DNA of 64,000 bases from NCBI RefSeq assembly GCF_027107535.1, contig NZ_CP114283.1, forward strand, positions 6,138,001-6,202,000. The letters run 5' to 3'. The first letter of the stretch is position 1; every line of letters starts with the position of its first letter. The position numbers and the translations under genes were made by a program. The stretch comes from Streptomyces aurantiacus (GTDB lineage: Bacteria > Actinomycetota > Actinomycetes > Streptomycetales > Streptomycetaceae). This document shows, piece after piece, positions 8,986-17,578 of this stretch. The notes under the pieces were generated by a model. That model did no database searches, was not told where the DNA came from, and saw nothing but the letters and a program-made list of their open reading frames with translations.

Positions 8986-10383
8986 TCAGGACCGCGCGGC
9001 CGGCTGGATGTTCTGGTTGAACCGGAACAGGTTGCCGGGGTCGTGGTCGGCCTTGATCCGGGCCAGGCGCGCGTAGTTGTCGCGGTAGCTGGCGCGGACG
9101 CGCTCCTGGCCCTCGTCCATCATCATGTTGACGTAGGCGCCACCCGCCGAGTACGGGTGCAGGGCCTCGAAGTAGTCGACGGTCCACTGCCTGATGCGGT
9201 CGGCGTTGGCCGGGTCGGGGTCCACCCCCGCGTACACGGAGGCCCAGCGCGCGTCGCGGTAGCTCCAGGCGGTGTCCGTCGGCGCGTGGTCGTGGACGGC
9301 ACCGTCGATCGGGTAGAGGTGCATCGTCGACTTGAGGGTCGGCAGCTCCGCACCGAACTCGGCGTGCAGGCCGACCGCGTCACCGGGGATCTCGTTGACG
9401 AAGTCGGCGCGCCAGTACCACTGGTCGCCGGGCGGGTAGAGAGCATCGAAGGCCGACTGGATCGCGGGGTGCGGCATCGGCGCCGGTCCGTGCAGCATCG
9501 GCTGCGGAAGGACGTCGAGCAGCGGCGCCATCAGGCCGGCCGCCGCCTCCGGGTCGTCACCGGCGTAGCACCACACGACACCGCAGGCCTTGCGTCCCTG
9601 GATCTCCTCGGGGAACGGCGGGGCCGGCGGGACCGCGCCGAACAGGAAGAAGGCGTTGAGGTCCCGGGGCGCGTGCGGGATGAAGTCCCGGTAGGCGGCG
9701 AGGACTTCGGCTCCGAGTTCGACCGGCCAGAACGTGGGCCCGGCGACGACCGTACTCACCTCGTGCAGCCGGAAACGGAACGAGGTGGCGACTCCGAAGT
9801 TCCCTCCGCCGCCACGGATCGCCCAGTACAGGTCGGCGTTCTCGTCGGCGCTCGCGCGCACCTGCGCGCCGTCGGCCAGCACGAGGTCGGCCTCCAGCAG
9901 ATTGTCGACGGTCAGCCCGCACTTGCGGGTGAGATGGCCGAGCCCGCCGCCCAGGGTGAGGCCGCCGACGCCGGTGGTGGAGATGATCCCGCTCGGCGTG
10001 GCCAGTCCGTGCGCGTGGGTGGCGCGGTCCACCTCGCCCCAGACGCAGCCCGCGCCGACGCGGACCGTCCGCGCTCCGGGGTCGATCTCGATGTCCTTGA
10101 GCGGTGACAGGTCGACGACCACGCCGTCGTCGCAGACCCCCAGCCCCGCTCCGTGGTGTCCGCCGCCACGGACCGCCAGCGGCAGGTCGTGGTCACGGGC
10201 GAACCCGACGGCGTGGGCCACGTCCTCGGCACTGGTGCAGCGTGCCACCAGGGCGGGCCGTCGGTCGATCATCGCGTTGTAGACGGCGCGGACCTCGTCG
10301 TATCCGGAGTCGTCCGGGCCGGTCAACCGGCCCTTGAATCCGACGAGTTCCTGGCGGGCCGCCTGTGCGGGCGTGACGGACAT
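8986..10383 (-). CDS. FAD-binding oxidoreductase, BBE (berberine bridge enzyme) type
   Basis: 465 residues. PCMH-type FAD domain: VRGGGHHGAGLGV with His at 76-77 and GAGCVWGEVD with Cys113. These are the two positions that can carry a bicovalent flavin in this family. TTGVGGLTLGGGLGHLTRK binds the pyrophosphate. The C-terminal BBE motif is NYARLARIKADHDPGNLFRF followed by NQNI. Such enzymes oxidise alcohols, sugars or tailored antibiotics with O2. Start ATG 10383 has a GGGGGA site. No signal peptide, so cytoplasmic. It is not next to any biosynthetic gene, so the substrate is unknown. Confidence 0.88.
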   Translation of the reverse strand: MSVTPAQAARQELVGFKGRLTGPDDSGYDEVRAVYNAMIDRRPALVARCTSAEDVAHAVGFARDHDLPLAVRGGGHHGAGLGVCDDGVVVDLSPLKDIEIDPGARTVRVGAGCVWGEVDRATHAHGLATPSGIISTTGVGGLTLGGGLGHLTRKCGLTVDNLLEADLVLADGAQVRASADENADLYWAIRGGGGNFGVATSFRFRLHEVSTVVAGPTFWPVELGAEVLAAYRDFIPHAPRDLNAFFLFGAVPPAPPFPEEIQGRKACGVVWCYAGDDPEAAAGLMAPLLDVLPQPMLHGPAPMPHPAIQSAFDALYPPGDQWYWRADFVNEIPGDAVGLHAEFGAELPTLKSTMHLYPIDGAVHDHAPTDTAWSYRDARWASVYAGVDPDPANADRIRQWTVDYFEALHPYSAGGAYVNMMMDEGQERVRASYRDNYARLARIKADHDPGNLFRFNQNIQPAARS

Positions 10384-10498
10384 GGGAATCCCCCGATCCG
10401 GGACCCTGCTCTCGGGGTCCCTCCGATACGCCTGTTCTAGTCCGGCGGCCCGGGCTCCGGCATCCGTGCCCGCCACTCAGCTCGGCGCCCCCGCCTAC

Positions 10499-13099
10499 CT
10501 ACGTCTCACCTCCCGGCAGCATCCCGAGCTCCGTGGCACGCGCGACCGCCTGGCGCCGGGTGCGGGCACCGAGCTTGTCCAGTACGGCCGCGACGTGGTT
10601 GTCGACGGTACGGACCGACACGACGAGCCGCTTCGCGATCTCGGGGTTGGTCAGCCCCTGGGCCAGCAGCCGCATCACCTGGAGCTGACGCTCGGTGAGA
10701 CCGGCGGGATTCTCCCGGGTGGCGGCGAGCGGCCCGCGCGGGATGTGGCGTACGCCGAGTCGCCGCAGCTCGCCGCGGACGAGCCGTGCCATAGGTTCGG
10801 CGCCGAGTGCGTCCAGACCGGCCAGGGCGGCGAGCTTGTCCTGCGGATCCGGGCTCTCGGCGAGGGCGGCGGCATGCTCGTACGGACAGCCGGCCGTGTG
10901 CCACGCCTGGGCGGCCTCCCGCCAGCGGCCGGCGCTCTGGAGCGCGTACGGGTGGTCCGAGCCGTCTTCGGGTACGGAGTGCCCGGCTTTGGTGAGCCAG
11001 TGGCCGAGCTCCGCCCGGTGCGGGACGACGGACAGGCGGCGGGCCTGCTCGAAGACCTCCCCGGCCAGCTCGGCCACCGCCTCCTGGTCGCCCCGGAGCC
11101 AGGCGGCCTCGGCCCGGGCGGCGGCGACCGGCCCGGTGCGCTGCAGTTCGCGGGTGCGCACGGCGATCTCCCAGGCCTCGTCGAGCAGTTCGGCGCCACC
11201 GCTCAGGCCGCGGCGGACCCGGACCCGGGCGAGGACGGTCAGCGCGGGGCAGCGGGCGGGGACGAAGTCGTGGGCGCCGATCTCGGCGTGCCGCTCCGCG
11301 TCGTCCCAGGCGCCCGCGGCGAACTTCCGCAGTCCCATGGCCACATGGAGGTAGCTGAGGAACCCGACGTGCTCCGCCCGGTCGGCCAGCTCCATGCCGG
11401 GGCCGAGGAAGCGGTCGGCCTCGGTGTACTCGAGGCGTTCGAGCAGCGTCCAGATGAGGTTGGCGTACGAGCGGCAGGCGTGTTCGACCTCCCCGGCGGC
11501 CAGCGCGACCTTCAGACTCTCCTCCAGCTGGGCACGGCCCAGCGGGTCGCCCGCGCGCCAGCGGGCGGTGCCGACGTTGTTGAGGGCGTGCGCGAGGATC
11601 GCCGTGTCACCCGCGCGGCGGGCCAGGGCGATGGCGCGCTCACCGAAGTCGACCGCCTGGGCGGTGCGTTCGGAGAGCATGTGCAGCTGGGAGGTGTTGC
11701 TGAGCGCGAGGGCGAGCAGCCGGTCGTCGCCCGCGTCCTCCAGGACGGTGATGGCCTCCCGGGCGGCGCGCTGCGCCTCGTCGGCGTCGCCCGCCCACCA
11801 GTGGATGCGGGAGAGCCAGCGCAGGTCCGCGCCGAGCGCCCGGGTGTCCCCGAGGGCCCGGCGCAGCGCGACCGCCTCCCGCTCGGCGTCGACGGCGGCC
11901 GCGGAGTCGGCGATGGTGTAGCTCTCGACGGCGTACCTCTCCAGGAGGTCGGCGAGGGCGGCCGCGTCGCATCGGTCGCGCTGCCGCAGGACCAGCCGCA
12001 GGTGGGCGGCGGCTTCCCGGTGTGCGCCCGCGCCGGCCGCGTCACGGGCGGCGTCGGGGCCGTACCGGACGATCGCCTCCTGGTCCCCGGCCTCCGCCGC
12101 GTGGTGGACGACGCGTGCCGGGTCGGAGCCCGGCTGCGCGACGAGGGCGGCGAGGACCTGGCGGTTGAGCTCGATGCGCCGGGCGGCGGGCAGCGAGTCG
12201 GCGACCGCCCTGCGGATCAACTCGTGGCGGAATCCGGCCCGTTCGGGTGTCACGGTCAGCAGCCCTCGCTGTTCGGCCACCGCCAGCTCGGCCACGCCGT
12301 CCGACAGCAGCGCGTCGACGAGGGGGCGCTCGACCGCGGACGGCACCACGGCGAGCTGTTCCAGGGCGTCCCGGGTCCGGTCGTCCAGGTCCCGCAGCCG
12401 GGCGAGGACCGCGTCGACCACGGTCGGTGGGACGCCACCGGTGCCGCCGGCGGCCACCACCTCGGCGACGAAGAACGGGTTGCCCGAGGTGGCCGCGTAC
12501 ACCTCCGCGGGATCGAGGCGGCTCACCGCGCTGAGCCGGCGTACGGCGCCCGGGGAGAGCCGGGGCAGCGGCAGGCGGTGCACGCGCTCGGCCCGGGACA
12601 CCTGGCCGAGGAGGTGGTGCAGGGGGTGGCGGCGGTCCAGCTCGTCGTCCCGGTACGTCAGGACCAGCACGGCCGGAAGGCGTTCCACCCGGTGGACCAG
12701 GAACCGCAGGGCGTCCAGCGAGGCCTCGTCGGCCCAGTGCACGTCCTCGACGACGAGGACGGCGGGGTGCGGGGCCGCGGTCAGTTCCGCCCGCAGCGCG
12801 TCGTAGATGCGGGGCCGGTCGCCGCCGGCCGTGAGCGCCCGCGCCAGTTCCGCGCCGACACCGCCGATCAGATCGCGGAAGGGGCCGAGCGGCCGGCGCG
12901 TCGCCAGGTCGTCGCACTCCCCCACCAGGACGCGTGACGCGGCGGGCAGCACCCCGGGCATGGCCTTCACCAGACTCGACTTGCCGATGCCCGCCTCGCC
13001 GAAGACGAGCGCGACGGAACCGGCTCCGTCCGCCGCGTCCCTCGCGGCGGCGGCCAGCCGGTCCAGCTCGTGGTCCCGTTCGAGGATCCCCCAATCCAC
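10499..13099 (-). CDS. ATP-binding LuxR-family transcriptional regulator (LAL type)
   Basis: About 866 residues. P-loop GEAGIGKSS (residues 34-42), Walker B VLVVEDVHWAD near 122, a long helical TPR-like middle, and a C-terminal LuxR helix-turn-helix (LTERQLQVMRLLAQGLTNPE, then RTVDNHVAAVLDKLGARTRR). This is a full-length LAL/MalT-like activator, thought to bind ATP and an inducer before activating promoters. The GTG at 13099 begins the conserved WGILERDHELDRLAAA region; it has a poor ribosome site, and ATG 13165 is an alternative. Divergent and convergent neighbours give no hint of its regulon. Confidence 0.88.
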   Translation of the reverse strand: MDWGILERDHELDRLAAAARDAADGAGSVALVFGEAGIGKSSLVKAMPGVLPAASRVLVGECDDLATRRPLGPFRDLIGGVGAELARALTAGGDRPRIYDALRAELTAAPHPAVLVVEDVHWADEASLDALRFLVHRVERLPAVLVLTYRDDELDRRHPLHHLLGQVSRAERVHRLPLPRLSPGAVRRLSAVSRLDPAEVYAATSGNPFFVAEVVAAGGTGGVPPTVVDAVLARLRDLDDRTRDALEQLAVVPSAVERPLVDALLSDGVAELAVAEQRGLLTVTPERAGFRHELIRRAVADSLPAARRIELNRQVLAALVAQPGSDPARVVHHAAEAGDQEAIVRYGPDAARDAAGAGAHREAAAHLRLVLRQRDRCDAAALADLLERYAVESYTIADSAAAVDAEREAVALRRALGDTRALGADLRWLSRIHWWAGDADEAQRAAREAITVLEDAGDDRLLALALSNTSQLHMLSERTAQAVDFGERAIALARRAGDTAILAHALNNVGTARWRAGDPLGRAQLEESLKVALAAGEVEHACRSYANLIWTLLERLEYTEADRFLGPGMELADRAEHVGFLSYLHVAMGLRKFAAGAWDDAERHAEIGAHDFVPARCPALTVLARVRVRRGLSGGAELLDEAWEIAVRTRELQRTGPVAAARAEAAWLRGDQEAVAELAGEVFEQARRLSVVPHRAELGHWLTKAGHSVPEDGSDHPYALQSAGRWREAAQAWHTAGCPYEHAAALAESPDPQDKLAALAGLDALGAEPMARLVRGELRRLGVRHIPRGPLAATRENPAGLTERQLQVMRLLAQGLTNPEIAKRLVVSVRTVDNHVAAVLDKLGARTRRQAVARATELGMLPGGET

Positions 13100-13347
13100 G
13101 GCGCCATGCTGGCACACGGACGCCCTGTGCAACCCCACAGCGGCACCGCGAAAATTGTTCAACATTGCGTGAAACGTCAGGACTGCGGCCCTGACTGCGG
13201 GACGTGGAACGAGGGGGCGGGGCGGAGCGGGGCGGGAACAGAGCCGCAGGGCCCGATCCGGTCTCCGGCGCCGGCCAGGAGCACCGGACGAAGTGCGCCT
13301 CGCCGCCCGGCGGTTCCCCCGGCTTCGCAAGGGCGCCGGCTCGTTCG

Positions 13348-14055
13348 TCAGGACGCCGTGCGGGACTCGAGGTCGGTGCGGGTGTCATTGCCGTACACGC
13401 CCGTCTCGTCGCCCCGGATGCCGTACCAGAGCTGGAAACGTGCCACCGCCGCCGTCAGTGTGGCGTCGTACACGCCGCTGGCCTCGCCCTTCTCGTACAC
13501 GTCGGGGATACGCAGCAGCCGTTCCTGGAGGTCGCTCACCTGGGGCCCGCTGTCGCCCTCGCGGAGGGTGCCCGCTCCGTCCGGGTCGACGCCTTGCGGT
13601 GGGGCGGGCGGGGCGGACGGGGCGGACGACGCGGCGGGGGGCGGCGCCTCGGCGGCGTCGGTGGCGCCCCTGTCCCAGGTGAGCAGCAGCGCCGCGCCGA
13701 ATCCCGCGAGCGCCACGGCCACCGCGGCGACGGTGAGCGCGGTACGGCGGAACGCGGTGGTGCGGCCGTGCGCCGACACGCGTGCGGCCGCTCGGCCGCG
13801 TGGCACCGGCCTGTTCTCGTCCCTGACCGGCGGCAGTTCCTGGGTGTCGTCCTCCGTCGGCCTGGGCAGCGCGGAGTCTCCCCATCCCGGTACGGCGACG
13901 ACTTCGTAGCCCTCGTCCGGGTCGCGCTCCCGCTCCCGCTCCTGGACCTGCCGCACCAGCTCCGACAGGGCTCCTGGCCGGCGGCGGCGCTGGACGTGGG
14001 TCGGTTCCAGCGCCGGCCGACGTGTTGGTTCTTCGGGGTCGAACGGTGTCGACAA
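13348..14055 (-). CDS. membrane-anchored peptidoglycan-binding-domain protein
   Basis: 235 residues. The first 105 are cytoplasmic, charged and probably disordered. A single transmembrane helix (TALTVAAVAVALAGFGAALL, about residues 105-125) is followed by a Pro/Ala linker and a C-terminal PG_binding_1 repeat (LREGDSGPQVSDLQERLLRI ... VYDATLTAAVARFQ). Expected topology puts the binding domain outside, against the wall. The start is decided by the ribosome site: TTG at 14055 has GGAGGGAG 7 nt upstream, while ATG or GTG candidates further out have none. Similar proteins sit downstream of sigma factors in Streptomyces, but none is adjacent here. Confidence 0.8.
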   Translation of the reverse strand: MSTPFDPEEPTRRPALEPTHVQRRRRPGALSELVRQVQERERERDPDEGYEVVAVPGWGDSALPRPTEDDTQELPPVRDENRPVPRGRAAARVSAHGRTTAFRRTALTVAAVAVALAGFGAALLLTWDRGATDAAEAPPPAASSAPSAPPAPPQGVDPDGAGTLREGDSGPQVSDLQERLLRIPDVYEKGEASGVYDATLTAAVARFQLWYGIRGDETGVYGNDTRTDLESRTAS

Positions 14056-14267
14056 CCTGCTCTCCCTCCGGGCGGTACTGAGAAGGGATACGGGTTCTCC
14101 CGCCCGGAGGTTCAACGGTGCGTCGCCGGGCCGGGCGTCAACGGCCGCGCCGGCAGGGCGAATCGACCGCCGCACACGGCCCGTGCCCCGCCGTGCCCGC
14201 AACAGGCGCAACGGGCGGGTTCCGCCGGTGAGCGTGCGTACTCACCGACGGAGCCCACCCTCTCGCG

Positions 14268-15014
14268 TCAGCGGTTCATCAACGCGAAGACGCCCCACCC
14301 CAGATACTCGCGCTGGTAGCGGACGTGACGCGCGGGCCCGGTCGCGAGATCCTCACGCATCTCGTCGGCGAGCTCGTCGTCGGGATGGGCGTCCAGCCAG
14401 CGCCGGATGCTGAGCCACTGCGCGGCCACGTACCGGTCCCAGTCGCTCTGGTCGGCGAGGACCATCTCCACGACGTCACAGCCGAGCCGGCCGAAGTGCT
14501 CGACCAGCTCCGGGAGCGGCCGGTAGTCGTCCTCGCTGCCGGCGTGGCAGCCGTCGAGGACGGCCCGGTCCTCGGGCGCGCGGCGCCAGAACGGCTCGCC
14601 GACGAGCATGATCCCACCGGGGGCGAGACTCCTGCGGAGCAGCTCGACGGTGCCGGTCACCCCGCCGCCGATCCAGGTGGCGCCGACGCAGGCGGCGACA
14701 CCGACGGGTTCGTCGGCGACGTGGCCGGTCGCGTCCGCGTGCCGGAAGGCGACCCTGTCGGCGACGCCGAGTTCCTCGGCGCGGGCGCGGGCGTTCGCCA
14801 GGAACACGGTGCTGATGTCCACGCCGGTGCCCGTCACCTGGTGGTCGCGGGCCCAGGTGCACAGCATCTCGCCGCTGCCGCAGGCGAGGTCGAGCATGCC
14901 CGTCCCGGGTGCCAGGCGCAGGGCCCGGCCCAGGGTGGCCAGCTTCTCGCTGGTGAACGGGTTGTGAATGCGGTGTCCGCTCTCGCGGACGGTGAAACTA
15001 CGTGGCAGATCCAC
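14268..15014 (-). CDS. class I SAM-dependent methyltransferase
   Basis: 248 residues with a Rossmann methyltransferase core: GMLDLACGSGEMLCTWA (motif I), GTGVDISTVFLANARARA (motif II), FRHADATGHVA and LAPGGIMLVGEPFW (post-I and motif IV). The acceptor is unknown. It faces away from the metallophore-like operon across a 420-bp region, so it could share control from the Fur-like box, although that box lies 309 nt from its start. No clear ribosome site; the start ATG 15014 is the first one before the conserved region. Confidence 0.85.
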   Translation of the reverse strand: MDLPRSFTVRESGHRIHNPFTSEKLATLGRALRLAPGTGMLDLACGSGEMLCTWARDHQVTGTGVDISTVFLANARARAEELGVADRVAFRHADATGHVADEPVGVAACVGATWIGGGVTGTVELLRRSLAPGGIMLVGEPFWRRAPEDRAVLDGCHAGSEDDYRPLPELVEHFGRLGCDVVEMVLADQSDWDRYVAAQWLSIRRWLDAHPDDELADEMREDLATGPARHVRYQREYLGWGVFALMNR

Positions 15015-15320
15015 TTCTGGGATTCCTTCGGTCCGAGGGGGTCGTGAGGGCTGGAGTACGCAGCTCGTCGTACGTGGCCGCGCCCGTCTGCACCGTCATG
15101 TCCCGCACCTCGCTCGAAAAGGATCACCGACTCGGACCGGCCGAGGTTAGATCCGCGGCTCGGCGCCTGTCCACGGCTTTTCCGCGTCGGCGGCGGGAGC
15201 CGTCGATCGCGCCGCGGACCGTGGGTGCCGCCGCGGCCCAGTGGTCTCACCGCGGACCCCCGCTCCCGTCGCCGCCGCTGCGGGATTTTGCCGTCGTGGC
15301 AACAAAGTCCGGGCAATCAG

Positions 15321-15349
15321 ATGACAATGAAAATGATTGTCGATAGCGT
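15321..15349 (+). promoter_or_regulatory. candidate promoter of the metallophore-like operon
   Basis: ATGACA (15321-15326, -35-like) and TAGCGT (15344-15349, fits the Streptomyces TAGNNT -10) are separated by 17 nt. Transcription would start near 15356, leaving roughly 80 nt before the GTG at 15435. The Fur/Zur-like palindrome lies across the spacer, the classic position for a repressor. Seen: hexamers and spacing. Inferred: activity. Confidence 0.5.
15323..15342. promoter_or_regulatory. Fur/Zur-family operator (candidate Zur box)
   Basis: GACAATGAAAATGATTGTC (15323-15341) has perfect 6-nt arms (GACAAT/ATTGTC) and matches the classical 19-bp Fur box at 15 of 19 positions. The inner 15-mer TGAAAATGATTGTCG (15328-15342) matches the actinobacterial Zur consensus TGAAAATGATTTTCA at 13 of 15. 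In Streptomyces iron is mainly sensed by DtxR-type regulators with a different box (TTAGGTTAGGCTAACC-like), so a Fur-family box points to Zur (zinc), or less likely Nur (nickel) or another Fur paralogue. Confidence 0.7.
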
Positions 15350-15434
15350 GTGCGTCGGTCACGCCGTCCGCGCCCCGCCACGGGGTGCCCTTGGCGTGCC
15401 CTGACACTCAACCGGAGTGCGCGGAAGGGGAGTT

Positions 15435-16691
15435 GTGGCTCATCTGTTGGTGGTCGAGAGCTGGGTCGGATCGATGAGCAGACTGCTGCCACGAGCGATC
15501 CGGGAGGGCGGGCACGCGTTCACCTTCCTCACCCGGGACCTGCACCACTACCTGCGCTCCGCTCCGGAGGGCACCGCCCATCCCCTGCTCGCGGCCCGCA
15601 ATGTGCTGACCGCCGAGACGAACGACATCGACGCCCTGCTCCCGGAGGTGGAGCGTCTGCACGGCGCACTCGGCTTCGACGGGGTGCTCACGTCCTGCGA
15701 CTACTATCTGCCGACCGTCGCGCGGATCGCCGCCCGGCTGGGGCTTCCCGGGCCGACGCCCGAGGCCGTGGAGAACGCGTGCCGCAAGGACACGACCCGC
15801 CGCGTCCTCGGCGACGCCGGTGTCCCCGGCCCCCGTTTCGCCGTCTGCGCCGACCGGGCCGCGGCCGAGGAGGCCGCGCGGGAGCTGGGCTTCCCGCTGG
15901 TGGTCAAGCCCGTCGACCTGTGCGCGGGCATGTACGTGCGGCGCGTCGACGACGAGCGCGAGCTCGCCGAGGCCTGCCGGGCGATCGCCGACTTCCCGTT
16001 GAACGCCCGCGGTCAGCTGCGGGCGCCTGTCCTCCTTCTCGAGACCCTCCTCGACGGACCCGAAGTCAGCGTGGAGACCGTGTCGTTCGGCGGTACGACG
16101 CATGTGGTGGGCGTGACCGACAAGAGCCTCGGCGGAGCACCCGCCTTCATCGAGACCGGCCACATGTTTCCCGCCCCGCTCGCGCCGGCCGACGTGGAGG
16201 CCGCACAGGACACCGCGGTACTGGCGATCAAGGCGCTCGGGCTGGACGCCGTCGTGGCCCACACCGAGATCAGGCTGACCGCAGCCGGGCCCCGGGTGGT
16301 CGAGGTCAACCCGCGCCCGGCCGGAAACCGCATCACCGAGCTGGTCCGTCACGTCACCGGCCTCGATCTGGCCGCCGCCTGCGTGGACGTCGCCCTGGGC
16401 CAGGCCCCCGACCTGCGACGGCGCGACACCGGACTGCGCAGCGCGGCGGTCGGATTTCTCGTACCGGACGTCGCGGGAACCCTGGAGGCGATCGAGGGGT
16501 CCGCCGAAGTGCACGCCGCACAGGGCGTGTTGGAGGTCCAGCTGGCCGAGCCGGGTCGGGTGGTGAAGGCCGCGGGCAGCAACAACGAGTACCTCGGTCA
16601 CGTGATGGCCGGTGACGCGGAAGGGCTCGGCGCGCGGGCCCGGGTCGAGGCGCTGCTGTCCGGACTGCGACCGCGGGTGTCCGTCCGATGA
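15435..16691 (+). CDS. ATP-grasp carboxylate-amine ligase (metallophore-like operon gene 1)
   Basis: 418 residues. ATP-grasp core: GFPLVVKPVDLCAGMYVRRV with the ATP-binding Lys158, LLLETLLDGPEVSVE, then Glu278 in HTEIR and Glu290/Asn292/Arg294 in VVEVNPRPAGNRI for Mg2+ and phosphates. Members of this branch join amino acids (carnosine synthase, BacD and DdaF types), so it probably makes an amide bond in a small dipeptide-like product. Start: GTG 15435 has GGAAGGGGA (15423-15431) right upstream; GTG 15417 has none. It is first in a tightly packed ten-gene operon and overlaps the next gene by 4 nt. Confidence 0.88.
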   Translation: MAHLLVVESWVGSMSRLLPRAIREGGHAFTFLTRDLHHYLRSAPEGTAHPLLAARNVLTAETNDIDALLPEVERLHGALGFDGVLTSCDYYLPTVARIAARLGLPGPTPEAVENACRKDTTRRVLGDAGVPGPRFAVCADRAAAEEAARELGFPLVVKPVDLCAGMYVRRVDDERELAEACRAIADFPLNARGQLRAPVLLLETLLDGPEVSVETVSFGGTTHVVGVTDKSLGGAPAFIETGHMFPAPLAPADVEAAQDTAVLAIKALGLDAVVAHTEIRLTAAGPRVVEVNPRPAGNRITELVRHVTGLDLAAACVDVALGQAPDLRRRDTGLRSAAVGFLVPDVAGTLEAIEGSAEVHAAQGVLEVQLAEPGRVVKAAGSNNEYLGHVMAGDAEGLGARARVEALLSGLRPRVSVR

Positions 16692-17578
16692 GGGCGGCGA
16701 GCGGCGTGGAGTCGCCTGCCACCCCACACGAGAGGACCGGCTCAGCCGCGACCGCGACCTCGACCTCGACCTCGTACGACGATCTCGTGGGACGCGTGCT
16801 GGCCGCCGAACTCGGTCCGGACCCCCGCACCCTGCGTGTCGCCGTCGCGTTCACCACGAGTCAGGCCGTACGGCACGAGGGGCGTCGGGGCGGCTACCGC
16901 AACGAGGTGCTCAGTCTGCGCCTCGGCCGGGCCGTCGGCTCGTGCGCGGTCGAACCGGGCGCGCTGCCGGGCGGCGCGGTGGACGACTGCGCGGGGGCGG
17001 ACGTCGCACGACTGCTGGAGCACCCGCTCGCGCCGGTCCGCGTGGCGGCGCTGGACGCCTATCTGATGCACGTCCGCCCGCACACGCCGGAGAACGGGGG
17101 ACTGCCCCTGCCACTGCCGGCCGGAACCTCCCTGGAGAAGTCCCGGGCGCGAGCGCGAGCCGTCGTCGACCTGCTGGACGTACGGCCGGGACAGACCGTC
17201 CTCGTCGTCGGTGTCGTCAACTCCCTGCTTGAGGCGCTGCGTTCACGAGGGCTTCGGTACATACCGTGCGACCTCAAGGGCGGCTCGACGGAATGGGGCG
17301 AGCAGGTCGTCACCGACGCGCTCGCCGAACTCGACGGCTGCGACGCCGTGCTGGCCTCCGGCATGACACTCGGCAACGGATCCTTCGAACCATTGCGGGA
17401 GCATGCCCTGCGCCACGGCAAGCAGCTGGTGATGTTCGCGCAGACCGGCAGCGCCGTCCTGCCGCAGTTCCTCGGCGCCGGAGTGAGCGCGGTGTGCGCG
17501 GAGCCGTACCCCTTCTTCTGGCTGGACGGCGGCCCGGGCGTCATCCACCGGTACGGCAGTGCGGAGGCCACACTGTGA
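16688..17578 (+). CDS. DUF4213/DUF364 (putative heavy-metal chelation) protein (operon gene 2)
   Basis: 296 residues. After a Ser/Thr-rich N-terminus (to about 30) comes a DUF4213-like enolase-N-type domain, then a Rossmann-like DUF364 domain: GQTVLVVGVVNSLLEALRSR, an acidic turn near CDLKGGSTEWG, DAVLASGMTLGNGSFEPLRE and VMFAQTGSAVLPQFLGAGV. The family is annotated as putative heavy-metal chelation from structural work, with no proven reaction. Its placement inside a chelator-type operon suggests it senses, carries or inserts metal, or acts on the metallophore. Overlaps both neighbours by 4 nt. ATG 16688 is the coupled start. Confidence 0.85.
   Translation: MRAASGVESPATPHERTGSAATATSTSTSYDDLVGRVLAAELGPDPRTLRVAVAFTTSQAVRHEGRRGGYRNEVLSLRLGRAVGSCAVEPGALPGGAVDDCAGADVARLLEHPLAPVRVAALDAYLMHVRPHTPENGGLPLPLPAGTSLEKSRARARAVVDLLDVRPGQTVLVVGVVNSLLEALRSRGLRYIPCDLKGGSTEWGEQVVTDALAELDGCDAVLASGMTLGNGSFEPLREHALRHGKQLVMFAQTGSAVLPQFLGAGVSAVCAEPYPFFWLDGGPGVIHRYGSAEATL

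Larger units (their letters stand above)
15015..15434. other. intergenic region upstream of the metallophore-like operon
   Basis: 420 bp without a convincing gene. The left 280 bp are ordinary GC-rich sequence in which I see no feature. The right part (about 15285-15350) is much richer in A+T and holds the promoter and Fur/Zur-like operator described separately. About 90 nt of untranslated leader would then precede the ATP-grasp gene; I see no riboswitch-like structure in it. Confidence 0.6.

Noticed and set aside
10334..12937. 867-codon open frame on the plus strand
   Set aside because: Antisense to the LuxR regulator, which has clear P-loop and HTH motifs; the plus frame shows no family.
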